Source: Opitutaceae bacterium (GTDB taxonomy: Bacteria; Verrucomicrobiota; Verrucomicrobiia; Opitutales; Opitutaceae). Taken from it: 32,974 nucleotides of DNA. The DNA is taken from NCBI GenBank assembly GCA_014879845.1, contig JACSRI010000179.1, positions 1 to 32,974 on the forward strand. The letters run 5' to 3'. The notes below the pieces were generated by a model, which saw nothing but the letters and a program-made list of their open reading frames with translations, was not told where the DNA came from and ran no database searches. This document shows positions 8,937 to 17,158 of the stretch, piece by piece. The stretch's first letter is position 1; every line of letters starts with the position of its first letter. A program made the position numbers and the translations under genes.

Positions 8937-9451
8937 GCCCCGTGCGCCGGCTCCGCCTCGCCTCCCTCGCGGCGATCGCCGCACTCGCGCTCGGCGGATG
9001 CGCGTCCTACCGCATGGGCGACCCGGCATCGCTGCCCTTCGCGTCGGTCTACGTCGAGCCTCCGCTCAATACCTCGACCGCGCCCCAGGCAGCCGCGCTG
9101 GTCGGCACCTCCCTCGGTCGCCAGCTCGATCGGACCGGACGCGTCACCCTCGCCGCCAGCGGCGCGGCGGAGGCGACCGTGCAGGTCACGCTGGTGCGCC
9201 TCACGCGCGAACCGACGATCTCGCGCACAGAGGACACCGGCCTGGCGCGGCGCTGGCGCGTGACGCTCGAGGCCGAGGTCACGCTCACCGACCGCCGCAC
9301 CGGCAAGGACTATTTCACCCGTCGCAAGGTCTCCGCCTTCGACGAGGTCTACAGCGACAGCGGCCTCGTCTCGGCCGAATACCAGAACATGCCGCTCCTG
9401 GCCTCGCGCTTGGCCGAGGCCATCGCGACGGAGATCACATCGGTCTGGTGA
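8933..9451 (+). CDS. lptE: LptE-like LPS-assembly lipoprotein
   Basis: A 172-residue lipoprotein with a signal peptide ending in the lipobox ALGGC (Cys23). The mature part has the alternating strand pattern and length of LptE, the lipoprotein plug of the LptD LPS translocon: an early FASVYVEPPLNTSTAPQ segment, then ATVQVTLVRLTREPTIS, RRWRVTLEAEVTLTDR and a C-terminal helix LLASRLAEAIATEI. It starts at a GTG that overlaps the TGA of the BamD-like gene (GTGA), so the two are translationally coupled; both products serve outer-membrane biogenesis. Sequence conservation in LptE is low, so the family call rests on architecture, size and context. A GC-rich hairpin lies 13 bp after the stop. Confidence 0.68.
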   Translation: MSPVRRLRLASLAAIAALALGGCASYRMGDPASLPFASVYVEPPLNTSTAPQAAALVGTSLGRQLDRTGRVTLAASGAAEATVQVTLVRLTREPTISRTEDTGLARRWRVTLEAEVTLTDRRTGKDYFTRRKVSAFDEVYSDSGLVSAEYQNMPLLASRLAEAIATEITSVW

Positions 9452-9464
9452 CCGGCCGAGTGGC

Positions 9465-9483
9465 CGGGCCGCGATCCGGCCCG
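9465..9483 (+). terminator. GC-rich hairpin after lptE
   Basis: CGGGCCG (9465-9471), loop CGATC, CGGCCCG (9477-9483) form a perfect 7-bp stem 13 bp after the lptE stop. There is no T-run, so it may be a weak or factor-assisted terminator. Confidence 0.35.
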
Positions 9484-9494
9484 CGTTGACCTCG

Positions 9495-9513
9495 ATGAGG
9501 CCTCCAGCCTCAT
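9495..9513. terminator. Second hairpin in the convergent lptE/menD gap
   Basis: ATGAGGC (9495-9501), loop CTCCA, GCCTCAT (9507-9513) form a 7-bp perfect stem between two convergent genes. It lacks a T-run on both strands and could serve either direction. Confidence 0.3.
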
Positions 9514-9657
9514 ATCGCCGGAACCGGGCGCAGGAACTCGACAACCATCCGTGAGCGGCGTCCATAAGCCCTCCGGGGGCCTGGATACACGTCGCGGATG
9601 GCCGCGCCTGGCATGCGAACCCGAGCGGCTCCATTGAGAGCCGAACGACTTCGCCGG

Positions 9658-11436
9658 CTACGATTTCTTGAGACGGCTCTCGTGCGACGGGCGGACGGCC
9701 TCGCCGCCTGCCGCGCCCGACGCGGCGGCAAGCAGGCGCCGGCGCGTCGCAACGTCGCGCTTGCGATCGGTCCTGACCTCCAGGACACGCACGCCCGCGT
9801 CGGGAGACGCGCTGACGAGTGCATGAAGGTGGCCGCGGTCGCGCACCCGCACGTGGGGCACGCCGTGCGCGGCGCACAGGTGCGCGAAGTCAACGGACTG
9901 CGGCGTGGCGAAATACTCCTCGAAAGGCGGATCAAACTGCGCGACCGGCAGGTGCCCGAAGATGCCGCCGCCTCGGTTGTTGATCAGGACGACCGTCAAG
10001 CTGCCGCGCAGGTGGCGGGCGAGAAGCAGCCCGTTGCTGTCGTGCAGGAAGGCGAGGTCGCCGCAGAGCAGCACGGCCGCGCCGCCTCCGTGCGCCACGC
10101 CCAGCGCGGTCGAGAGCGTTCCGTCGATGCCGTTGGCGCCGCGGTTGAAGACAAATCGATGCCGTCGCGTGGAATGCGGCCAGAAGTATTCGACGTCGCG
10201 CACGGGCATGCTGCTCGCGACGAACACCGTGGTTTCATCAGGCAGTGCATGCGCGAGCGTCCAACCGGCCACCGGCTCGAAGAATCCCTCCGGTGCGTCG
10301 GCCTCGAGCCCGGCGCGGAGCGCCTCCGCGACCGACCGATCGGCCCGCACCCAGGCCTCTCGATAGCCGGCTTCGGCCGCGGGTATGCCCTCGGCCGCGA
10401 GCGCCTCGGGCGGCCACGGAAGGTGACGCGTGCGACCGTGCAGGGCATCGCGGTTGTCCGCCGTGGCGGCGACAAGCGTGATCTCGGCCCCACTCTCCTC
10501 GAGCCAGCCGCGCAGGACCTTGCTCGTCGGCCACGCCTCGAGGCAGAGGACATGCCGGGGCGCGAGGTCGCGCGCCGTCGGCTCGTGCCGGAGAATCACA
10601 TCATAGTGCGCGACGACCGCGGCCGCATCCGCCGTGTGGTGACGCAATGGAGACAACGCATCGGCCAGGATCGGCCAGCCAAGGCCCGTGGCGAGGGCCT
10701 GCACGGCGCGCACGTAACCTGCGGCATCGGGAGGACTGGCCGGGCCCGCGACGATCAGGCCGCGTGTGGTCGTCGGTCGTTGCCAGACCGTCGCCGCCGG
10801 GGCCGGAGGCACGACCGGCCTGAGGTGCTCAAAAAACGCCTCATCGATCGCGCGCGCGACGTCGTGCGCGGACGCGTCCTCGATCGGCGGCAGCGGATCG
10901 CGAAACGGCATGTTCAGGTGCACCGGCCCGCCGTGCGGCACGAGCGTGCGCTGCACGGCGTGCGCCAGCGTCTGCCGGGCATATTGCAGCATGGGCAGGC
11001 GCGCCTCGGGCACGGCGAACTCGTGGAAATGCGCGACGAACGCGCCGAAGAGTTTCTGTTGGTCGATGGTCTGCCCGGACATGCAGTCGCGCATTTCCGG
11101 CGGCCGGTCGGCCGTGACGACGAGCAGCGGCGTGCCGCTCTCGCGCGCCTCGATCACCGCGGGCAGGTAGTTGGCCCCGGCCGTGCCGGAGGTGCAGAGC
11201 AGCACCACGGGCCTGTGCGTGCGTTTGGCCAGGCCGAGCGCAAAAAAAGCCGCGGAACGCTCGTCAACGACGGGCACGCACTCCAGGCCGGGATGCCGCA
11301 CGAGCGCGAAGGTCAGCGGCGTCGAACGCGATCCCGGCGAGATCACCGCGTGGCGCAGGCCGGAGCGCACGAGCGTCTCGGCCAGCACGCTGCACCACAG
11401 GGCGTTGGTGTTCCGGGAATCGACGGCGGGCATCAT
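9658..11436 (-). CDS. menD: MenD, 2-succinyl-5-enolpyruvyl-6-hydroxy-3-cyclohexene-1-carboxylate synthase
   Basis: A 592-residue thiamine-diphosphate enzyme that adds the succinyl semialdehyde unit from 2-oxoglutarate to isochorismate in menaquinone synthesis. MenD features are clear: SPGSRSTPL (33-41), the ThDP-activating Glu59 in DERSAAFFALGLAK, TSGTAGANY (82-90), and the ThDP/Mg motif GDLAFLHDSNG (459-469) followed by NNRGGGIFGHLP from 486. SPGSRS and the GDLAFLHDSNG form distinguish it from acetolactate synthase. It is the only men gene in the window. It is also the only gene here with a clear Shine-Dalgarno: GGAGG at 11441-11445. Spacing (4 nt to the first ATG, 7 nt to the second at 11433) favours the second Met as the real start. 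The large sensor kinase ends 58 bp upstream on the same strand. Confidence 0.95.
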   Translation of the reverse strand: MMPAVDSRNTNALWCSVLAETLVRSGLRHAVISPGSRSTPLTFALVRHPGLECVPVVDERSAAFFALGLAKRTHRPVVLLCTSGTAGANYLPAVIEARESGTPLLVVTADRPPEMRDCMSGQTIDQQKLFGAFVAHFHEFAVPEARLPMLQYARQTLAHAVQRTLVPHGGPVHLNMPFRDPLPPIEDASAHDVARAIDEAFFEHLRPVVPPAPAATVWQRPTTTRGLIVAGPASPPDAAGYVRAVQALATGLGWPILADALSPLRHHTADAAAVVAHYDVILRHEPTARDLAPRHVLCLEAWPTSKVLRGWLEESGAEITLVAATADNRDALHGRTRHLPWPPEALAAEGIPAAEAGYREAWVRADRSVAEALRAGLEADAPEGFFEPVAGWTLAHALPDETTVFVASSMPVRDVEYFWPHSTRRHRFVFNRGANGIDGTLSTALGVAHGGGAAVLLCGDLAFLHDSNGLLLARHLRGSLTVVLINNRGGGIFGHLPVAQFDPPFEEYFATPQSVDFAHLCAAHGVPHVRVRDRGHLHALVSASPDAGVRVLEVRTDRKRDVATRRRLLAAASGAAGGEAVRPSHESRLKKS

Positions 11437-11494
11437 GGAGCCTCCATGCTGGCGACGGTCCCGCCGCGGGCAATGCCGGTGTGCACTGCCCGGC

Positions 11495-14400
11495 TCACAC
11501 GTCCGCCGCGGCGAGCACGCGCTGGAGCGTGAGGGTCAGCACGTCGACCGAGTAAGGCTTGGGCACCACCGCGGCGAAACCATGCTCGCGGTAATGCGCC
11601 ATGACGGGATCGTTGGAATAGCCGCTCGAGACGATGGCGCGGACGGCGGGGTCGATGGCCTTGAGCGCCTGGATGGTCTCGCGGCCGCCGAGGCCGCCCG
11701 GAACGGTCAGGTCGAGGATGACGGCGTCGAAACGCCGCCCGCCCTGCATGGCCGCCTGGTAGATGCGCACGCATTCGCCGCCGTCGGCCGCGACCTGCAC
11801 CTCGCATCCGAGGTGGCGCAGGCAGCGCTCGCCCAGCCGCCGGATGGTCTCTTCGTCATCCATGAGCAACACGCGGGCGTGAACCAGCGCGCGGCTGGCG
11901 GCAACCTCCACGGCCGTCGGCGCGGTCGCCGGCGTCGGTGCAGGCAGCGCATCGGCCGCCGGGATCCAAAGCCGGAAGATCGCCCCCTCGATCTCCGACG
12001 ACTCGATCGTGATCCGGCCACCGTGGCGCTTCACGATCGAATAGACGATGGCCATGCTGAAGCGGTCGCTGTCGGAGGTGGTCGTCGCGTACGGATCGAA
12101 GAATATCCGGAGCTTGTCCGGCGGCACCGGTCCACCACAGCCACGCAGCTCGATCTCGACACACCGACCCGCACCATCCGCCGGAGTGCCGCCCGAGCCT
12201 TCCGCCCGATTGGTCGCCGTGATGGAGACAACCCCACCGCGCGCCGTGGTGTCCACGCGGCCGCGCATGATGATGTTCTCGAGCGCGCGCGTGAGCTGGC
12301 CGCGGTCGGCGTGGACCGGCCAGAGATCCGGCGGCATCACCACCTCGGCGCGCGCCCGCGCCCCGGCCAGTACCCGGCGCACCACGCCGGAGACCAGGCA
12401 AGCCAGGTCGAGCGGTTCGAGCATCGGATCGCCGCCCTTGGCGAAGGTCACGAGCTGCTGGGTGAGCTGGTGCGCGCGGCCCGCGCTGTCCTCGATGTCG
12501 CGCAGGCACTCGCCCGCACGCTTGGCCACCTCCGCGTCGAAAAGCGCGACCGAGGCGTTGCCCATGATCGAGGTGAGGAGGTTGTTGAAGTCGTGCGCGA
12601 GCCCGCCGGCGAGCAGGCCCAGCGCCTTGAACCGATGCGCCCGCTCGAGCTCCGCCTCGAGGCCCGCCTGGCGCTCGAGCTGCCGCCGGATCTCCGCGGT
12701 CTGTTGCACGACCCGCCGCCGCAGGAAGAGCGCGGCCCCTCCGGCCACGACAAACGCGCCGGCAAACACGCCCGACACGGCGACGAGCCGCCGAACCGTC
12801 CAGAACCGAGCAGCCCGGAGCAGGACGATGTCGCGCTCCGCGCGGGCGTGCAGTTGAAATCCCCGCGGCTCACGCGCGTCGCTGTATTCGAGCTGATACA
12901 ACCCGGTCACGCCGACCACCGCCCCGGCCTGAATCGCCGGATCGAGGGCAAGGCCGCCGCCTCCGTCGAGCACACACTCGAAATAGGTCCCGTCCTCGTG
13001 GAGGGTGAGACGCACGCGACCCGGCTGGCGCGCGATGTCCGCCACCACGCCATGCATGCGCACCAACCTCAAGTCGAGCCCGCGCGCGAGCGGGGCTTTG
13101 GGCGAGACCTCCACGGTTTCCGGCGCGCGTCCCGGACCGACGCGGTGCACGACGGCCTCGCGCAAGACCGCTCGCGCGCCGGCACGGCCGACGATGCCGA
13201 CCGCCTCGACCCGATCGCCCGCCTCGAACGGTCCCATGTCGCGCGTGAGCACACGCGCCGCCGTGGCCCCCTCCTGGATCACCAGGCCTTCACCCGGCTC
13301 GAAATCCAGCACCGTGCCGGCCACGCGCGCACGCACCATGTCGCGCACGGTCCCCAACTGCCGCAACCCGTCCAGCGCCTGGATCGGAAGGTCAAAGAGG
13401 TCCGCCGGCGCATCTTCCTCGACGGTGATGTCGTGCAGAAACGGCACGCGCAGCAACGTGCCGGTGATGCGACCGGCCTCATCCCGCACCGACTCGCACA
13501 CTCCGTGCACGCGGATGAGCGAACCCGGCGTGGCGACAAACGGCACGGGCGACTGCAGGTGCGCCACGAACTCGCCATCGGGACTGGTCACGTGGATCCA
13601 GCGCCAGTCGCCTTCCGAGATCATCTCCCGCAGAAACCCCCGGATGCCGACCCACTGGCCATCCTCTGAGCCGGTGCGCGCCTGCTCGACCGTGATGCCG
13701 TGGGGCTTCGGATGCCCCATGGCATCGACGTCGATCACCTGGTCAGCCTCCACCTCGACGCCTTCCGGCGTGACCCGCGTGCGACCGATGACCCGCACCG
13801 AGCGCTGCAGCGGCGGATACGACATGCCGTCGAGCCGCCGCACTCGCACGCCGCCACTCATGTCGTGCAGGTAGAAGAAATCCACGCCGGGCATCGACCA
13901 CACGGCGCCGCCGTAGAGATCGACCGACCGACCGCGCTCGGCCTGCTGGCGGTTGAGCGCGCGGACCTGCTCGATCCGGCGCAGCGGCCCGTCGGGCGCG
14001 GCACCTTCGTCGGCGGCCGGTTCGGGCGGGTTCGCCGCGTCCGACGGTGCGACGCGAAACAAACCGGCCTCGAGAATCCAGCGCGCCCCGTTTACCGCCA
14101 CACGCCCCACCGCCTCGACCTCCGTGCCGAGCGGAAGACGCTCCCGCTGCAGCGATTGCACGGTGACCTCGCCCGCCGCGTCGCGCACGACGATGGACAC
14201 ACCGGTGTCGCGCCGCTGCAGGCGGCCGCGCACGCGCACGATCGTGCCGCGCGGCACCTCGTTGATGCGCGTGGTCTCGGTCGCGGGGATATCAAAGGAG
14301 GCCGCCGTCGCGACGTCGCCGGTCACCTCGATGTCGCGTTCGCGCGCGATCCACAGCTCGACCGTCGACTCCGTGCCCGTCGGGCCAAGACGGCCTGAAT

Positions 14401-15025
14401 ACACGGCCTGGAGGCGGACAAACTTGCGCCGCAGATCGGGGACCTTCGCGGGATCGTCCGGCGCGACCCAGCCGATCGCCGGCCGGTCCTCGACCATCAG
14501 GTAGAGCCGCAGGTGCTCGGCATCGATCAGCTGCTGGTCGTCCACATAGGCCGTCGTCGTGACCACCCGCCGGGTGAAAGTGTCGATGTCGCCAAAACGC
14601 CCGCTTGTGTCGAGCGGTTGCACCGGCGCCTCCTCCTCGAGCACGGTCACCCGCACGGTCTCGGCATCGAGTCCGCGCGCCGGCACGAACGTGCCCTCGA
14701 TGAGCACGCGCTGGCCGTTGCGCAGCGGCAGATCGCGGCCGGACAACTGCACGTAGCGGGCGCCCACCGGCCCCTCCATCCACATGTTGTTCCAGGAGTT
14801 GTCGATGAAGTTGACCCGGCCCTCGAGCCGCAGGCGATGCATCCGACCGCGATCCTCGGGGGCCATCCGCCATACGACATCGGGATCGTCGGTGAATGGC
14901 AGGGCCTCGTCATCGGCACGTACGGGGGCCCAGGTCACAAGGCTGGCGCCGATCACGACCATGACCGTGATCGGTCGCACGAGTCTGTGCGCCCGGCAGC
15001 GCAGGAGGAACTCGGAGACCATCAT
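11495..15025 (-). CDS. OB-fold-repeat hybrid sensor kinase with degenerate ATPase domain
   Basis: A 1176-residue membrane protein. Residues 1-36 are a signal or anchor segment ending APVRAD. About 38-740 is periplasmic and built of roughly seven OB-fold-like beta repeats (VRVRGRLQRRDTGVSI and RVAGTVLDFEPGEG are examples). A membrane helix lies at about 747-768, then a coiled coil and an HisKA-type box GLAHDFNNLL with His811. A C-terminal receiver (1050-1176) has the acidic pair in LLMDDEE, Asp1105 in VILDLTVPG, SSGYS and Lys1156. The ATPase domain between them keeps its fold landmarks (FFDPYATT, VYSIVKRHGG) but lacks the nucleotide motifs. The N-box has Arg921 where Asn is expected. G1 reads LRGCGG rather than DxGxG. 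G2 (986-992) reads SDRFSMA rather than GxGLGL. It may be a pseudokinase. The frame is open upstream to 15196, but the ATG at 15025 (or 15022) starts the signal sequence. Confidence 0.85.
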   Translation of the reverse strand: MMVSEFLLRCRAHRLVRPITVMVVIGASLVTWAPVRADDEALPFTDDPDVVWRMAPEDRGRMHRLRLEGRVNFIDNSWNNMWMEGPVGARYVQLSGRDLPLRNGQRVLIEGTFVPARGLDAETVRVTVLEEEAPVQPLDTSGRFGDIDTFTRRVVTTTAYVDDQQLIDAEHLRLYLMVEDRPAIGWVAPDDPAKVPDLRRKFVRLQAVYSGRLGPTGTESTVELWIARERDIEVTGDVATAASFDIPATETTRINEVPRGTIVRVRGRLQRRDTGVSIVVRDAAGEVTVQSLQRERLPLGTEVEAVGRVAVNGARWILEAGLFRVAPSDAANPPEPAADEGAAPDGPLRRIEQVRALNRQQAERGRSVDLYGGAVWSMPGVDFFYLHDMSGGVRVRRLDGMSYPPLQRSVRVIGRTRVTPEGVEVEADQVIDVDAMGHPKPHGITVEQARTGSEDGQWVGIRGFLREMISEGDWRWIHVTSPDGEFVAHLQSPVPFVATPGSLIRVHGVCESVRDEAGRITGTLLRVPFLHDITVEEDAPADLFDLPIQALDGLRQLGTVRDMVRARVAGTVLDFEPGEGLVIQEGATAARVLTRDMGPFEAGDRVEAVGIVGRAGARAVLREAVVHRVGPGRAPETVEVSPKAPLARGLDLRLVRMHGVVADIARQPGRVRLTLHEDGTYFECVLDGGGGLALDPAIQAGAVVGVTGLYQLEYSDAREPRGFQLHARAERDIVLLRAARFWTVRRLVAVSGVFAGAFVVAGGAALFLRRRVVQQTAEIRRQLERQAGLEAELERAHRFKALGLLAGGLAHDFNNLLTSIMGNASVALFDAEVAKRAGECLRDIEDSAGRAHQLTQQLVTFAKGGDPMLEPLDLACLVSGVVRRVLAGARARAEVVMPPDLWPVHADRGQLTRALENIIMRGRVDTTARGGVVSITATNRAEGSGGTPADGAGRCVEIELRGCGGPVPPDKLRIFFDPYATTTSDSDRFSMAIVYSIVKRHGGRITIESSEIEGAIFRLWIPAADALPAPTPATAPTAVEVAASRALVHARVLLMDDEETIRRLGERCLRHLGCEVQVAADGGECVRIYQAAMQGGRRFDAVILDLTVPGGLGGRETIQALKAIDPAVRAIVSSGYSNDPVMAHYREHGFAAVVPKPYSVDVLTLTLQRVLAAADV

Positions 15026-15230
15026 GATGGAACGAGGGGCGAACGCGGGGAAGCGAGGCGAAGCTGCCCGCCGCACGAGCGACTCGCAAGACCGGGATGC
15101 GCGCGCGCCGGGATAGACCAGCGAAAAAAACGGCGGATGGGTGAATCCCGGATGCCGTACGCGGCCGCGTGGCCTGATCGCGGGCGCACCGGACATTTGC
15201 AGTGCTGCCGTTCAGGGATTCATTCCCTGC

Positions 15231-15407
15231 ATGGAGAAGAAACCCACGACGCCTGCGCGTCCTGGGGACAAGAAGCCCGCGGCCCCGCCGCACATCACGA
15301 CGATTCGCGAGGTCAAGGGCATCCATGTCCTCGATCACAAGGACGACGCCATTCACCCGGGCCCGACCGGCACGCGCGACCTCGCGCGAAGCGCGACGTC
15401 GCTGTAG
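15231..15407 (+). CDS. Small hypothetical protein, 58 aa
   Basis: A 58-residue frame starting at ATG 15231, MEKKPTTPARPGDKKPA, followed by a more ordered part TTIREVKGIHVLDHKDDAI and a short tail. The first 20 residues are Lys/Pro-rich and likely disordered. The rest has G/C-rich third positions and a plausible strand-turn pattern, which makes it look coding rather than a shadow. No family is recognised, and there is no signal peptide or membrane segment. It is divergent from the large sensor kinase (205 bp apart) and stands alone. The frame stays open upstream to 15141, but the residues there look non-coding. Confidence 0.45.
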   Translation: MEKKPTTPARPGDKKPAAPPHITTIREVKGIHVLDHKDDAIHPGPTGTRDLARSATSL

Positions 15408-15628
15408 CCAGGCCCGCGCCCGTCCGGCCGGGGAAGAGTTCGCGCCCCGCCACACCGGCGACGGGCGGCAGGTGGGGTGTCGCGCGATGTCCGCACGGTC
15501 CCCGGCGACGCGTTTGCCGTGGCGCCAAGCGCCATCGGCCGGGCCGCGAACTTCGGCCTCGGAATTCGCGCCGTAGATTCCCGCAGTCGAAGGACCCGCG
15601 GTCGAGGCGGTCTCCTGCTCGCGGTTTG

Positions 15629-15663
15629 AAAACGCGAACGGCCCCGCGCATCACGGGGCCGTT
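15629..15663 (-). terminator. Rho-independent terminator of the CHRD gene
   Basis: Read on the minus strand, a perfect 10-bp stem (AACGGCCCCG / CGGGGCCGTT, + strand arms 15637-15646 and 15654-15663) with a 7-nt loop is followed by CGCGTTTTC. It lies 29 bp past the CHRD-protein stop. Confidence 0.7.
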
Positions 15664-15692
15664 CCGGACTCTCGCCTTCGCCTACCGTCCGT

Positions 15693-16556
15693 TCACCGGC
15701 GGCCGCGCTTGGAGTGCAGGAACCGCAGCTGGCCCTTGGTCTCACCCTCTGGATACACCTCCGAAGTCGCCACGACGGAAGTCCGCCCATCGAGCATCGC
15801 GAGCAGGAAGTCCGCGTCGTCGCCCTCGACGGGCGGCGGCACCTCGATGCCCGAGAGGTCTCCGTGATAGGTCTTGCCGCGGCGGCGGTAGTCGGACGGC
15901 TGGCCGAGCGCCACCTCCGTGATCCCGCCAGCGCTCGCGCCATCGAGACGGATGAAGACGCCGGTGAGCGTGTTGCGGAAATTCGAGAGCACGACCCGCG
16001 CGTCGATCGTGTCGTCGAGGAAGCTGTAGCGCACCCGGGCGACGCCGCGCGCACGCGGGCCGCCGGCGTTGGCGGCGCCGACGGGCTTGAGATTGGCGAT
16101 GAAGTCCGCGCTGTGCGGCAGCAGTTGCCCGCGGATCGCACCGGCCGGGAAGGTCGCCGTATGGAAATTCAGGTACGCGCCGCCCGTGAGCAGCATGCCG
16201 ACGTCCCCGGCGTATTGACCGCGCTTTACCTTCAAGCGCACGCGCTCACCCGAGCGCTTGTAGGCGGACTCGTCGCCGAGATTGACGACCGGCGAGCCGT
16301 TGGCGCCGGCGTCGGCCTCGTGGATGTGCGAGGCCGTGATATCCTCGGCCAGGCCCTTGATTCGCACCTCGAGGTCGAAGGTGTTGGTGTCCATGTCGTA
16401 TTTCATGACCGCCTCGCCGATCGCGGGCGAGGTGGTGGCGGGCACCTCCTGCGAGGCGGTGATTTCGGCGGTGAGGATCACCTTCTGGGCAACGGCAGCG
16501 AGGGGCAGACCGAGCGCGGCGACAGCCACGCCAGCGAGTATCTTGGGTAGGTTCAT
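15693..16556 (-). CDS. Secreted protein with two CHRD domains
   Basis: A 287-residue exported protein. Residues 1-23 are a signal peptide (MNLPKILAGVAVAALGLPLA, cleavage after AVA). The first CHRD (chordin-like) domain spans about 25-150, with the typical ITASQEVPAT opening, TASHIHEA in the middle and YLNFHTATFPAGAIRGQL at the end. A second, more divergent copy covers about 155-282 and ends ETKGQLRFLHSK. CHRD domains are beta-rich extracellular modules of unknown role in bacteria. The frame is open upstream to 16889, but the ATG at 16556 gives a clean signal peptide. It is followed by a good terminator, so it is probably monocistronic. The double domain is likely a tandem duplication. Function unknown. 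Confidence 0.85.
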   Translation of the reverse strand: MNLPKILAGVAVAALGLPLAAVAQKVILTAEITASQEVPATTSPAIGEAVMKYDMDTNTFDLEVRIKGLAEDITASHIHEADAGANGSPVVNLGDESAYKRSGERVRLKVKRGQYAGDVGMLLTGGAYLNFHTATFPAGAIRGQLLPHSADFIANLKPVGAANAGGPRARGVARVRYSFLDDTIDARVVLSNFRNTLTGVFIRLDGASAGGITEVALGQPSDYRRRGKTYHGDLSGIEVPPPVEGDDADFLLAMLDGRTSVVATSEVYPEGETKGQLRFLHSKRGRR

Positions 16557-16924
16557 GGTCGTATGTATCGAAGGTTGAATCGATCGGTTTGCATGGAACA
16601 GAGAACGCGGGCTCGGCCTCGAAACTGCGGCGACCCGCGACCCGGGACAGGAAGCCCCTGTGACAGGCATCGCCAAGGGAAGTTCGCCGCCGGTCCCATC
16701 ATCTGCCGAGCGACTCGACCAAGGCTCCCCCAGCCGCACTCCGCGGGTAACTCCATGGAGCCGTGGAGGTTTCCCCCTGAGAGATCGACCAAAGATCGCC
16801 CGGTCACCCACCTCCGGCCCGCGCCCGGCCAGGCGCGAGTCAAGCCACCCCACCCCGAGGTCGATATACAGGAGTGCCGGGAGCGGCATCCGTCGCGAAC
16901 GGCGCAGGCCAAACCTTTACCGCC
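16557..16924. other. 368-bp divergent intergenic region
   Basis: Between the CHRD gene (minus) and a small plus-strand gene. No convincing gene, tRNA or recognised riboswitch was found on either strand. It holds short stem-like pieces (for example ACAGG..CCTGT near 16648-16662) and an AT-richer TATACA near 16865 that might serve as a -10 for the small gene, but without a matching -35. Confidence 0.4.
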
Positions 16925-17137
16925 ATGTCGATCAGTGCCGTGACCAATCTCACCGCGTCACAGGCGATCTACAACCAGATCGCCGCACGACACGTGCCGG
17001 CAAAGAACCGACCGCCGGGCGCCGACAAGGAGTCCGCACGCTCCAACGACGCACTTCGCGCCGCACGCCAAGCCAGCTCCGGCGCGGGTTCGTCGCACTC
17101 CGAAAAGTCCGAGGTCCGCCTGCGCACCTACGCGTAA
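16925..17137 (+). CDS. Small hypothetical protein, 70 aa
   Basis: A 70-residue frame from ATG 16925: MSISAVTNLTASQAIYNQIA, then a Pro/Gly/Lys-rich middle and a Ser-rich segment ending VRLRTYA. It has no signal peptide, membrane helix or recognised domain. The amphipathic N-terminus followed by a likely disordered region recalls short secreted or assembly-associated proteins seen in this phylum, but no function can be given. It ends 21 bp before the convergent SDR gene. The frame is open upstream to 16874; the Met at 16925 is chosen because the upstream residues look non-coding. Confidence 0.5.
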   Translation: MSISAVTNLTASQAIYNQIAARHVPAKNRPPGADKESARSNDALRAARQASSGAGSSHSEKSEVRLRTYA

Positions 17138-17158
17138 GGCCGCGCGCGGCCCGGTCGG

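Noticed and set aside
9658-11436. menD as acetolactate synthase or another ThDP enzyme
   Set aside because: SPGSRSTPL, TSGTAGANY and the GDLAFLHDSNG form are MenD-specific; the protein lacks acetolactate synthase signatures.
11171-13669. 832-codon plus-strand frame opposite menD and the large kinase
   Set aside because: It is antisense to menD and kinase coding sequence; its product is rich in Arg/His/Ala with no domain.
16557-16924. Possible riboswitch upstream of the CHRD gene
   Set aside because: I compared it from memory with c-di-GMP, cobalamin and fluoride classes; the conserved cores are not there.
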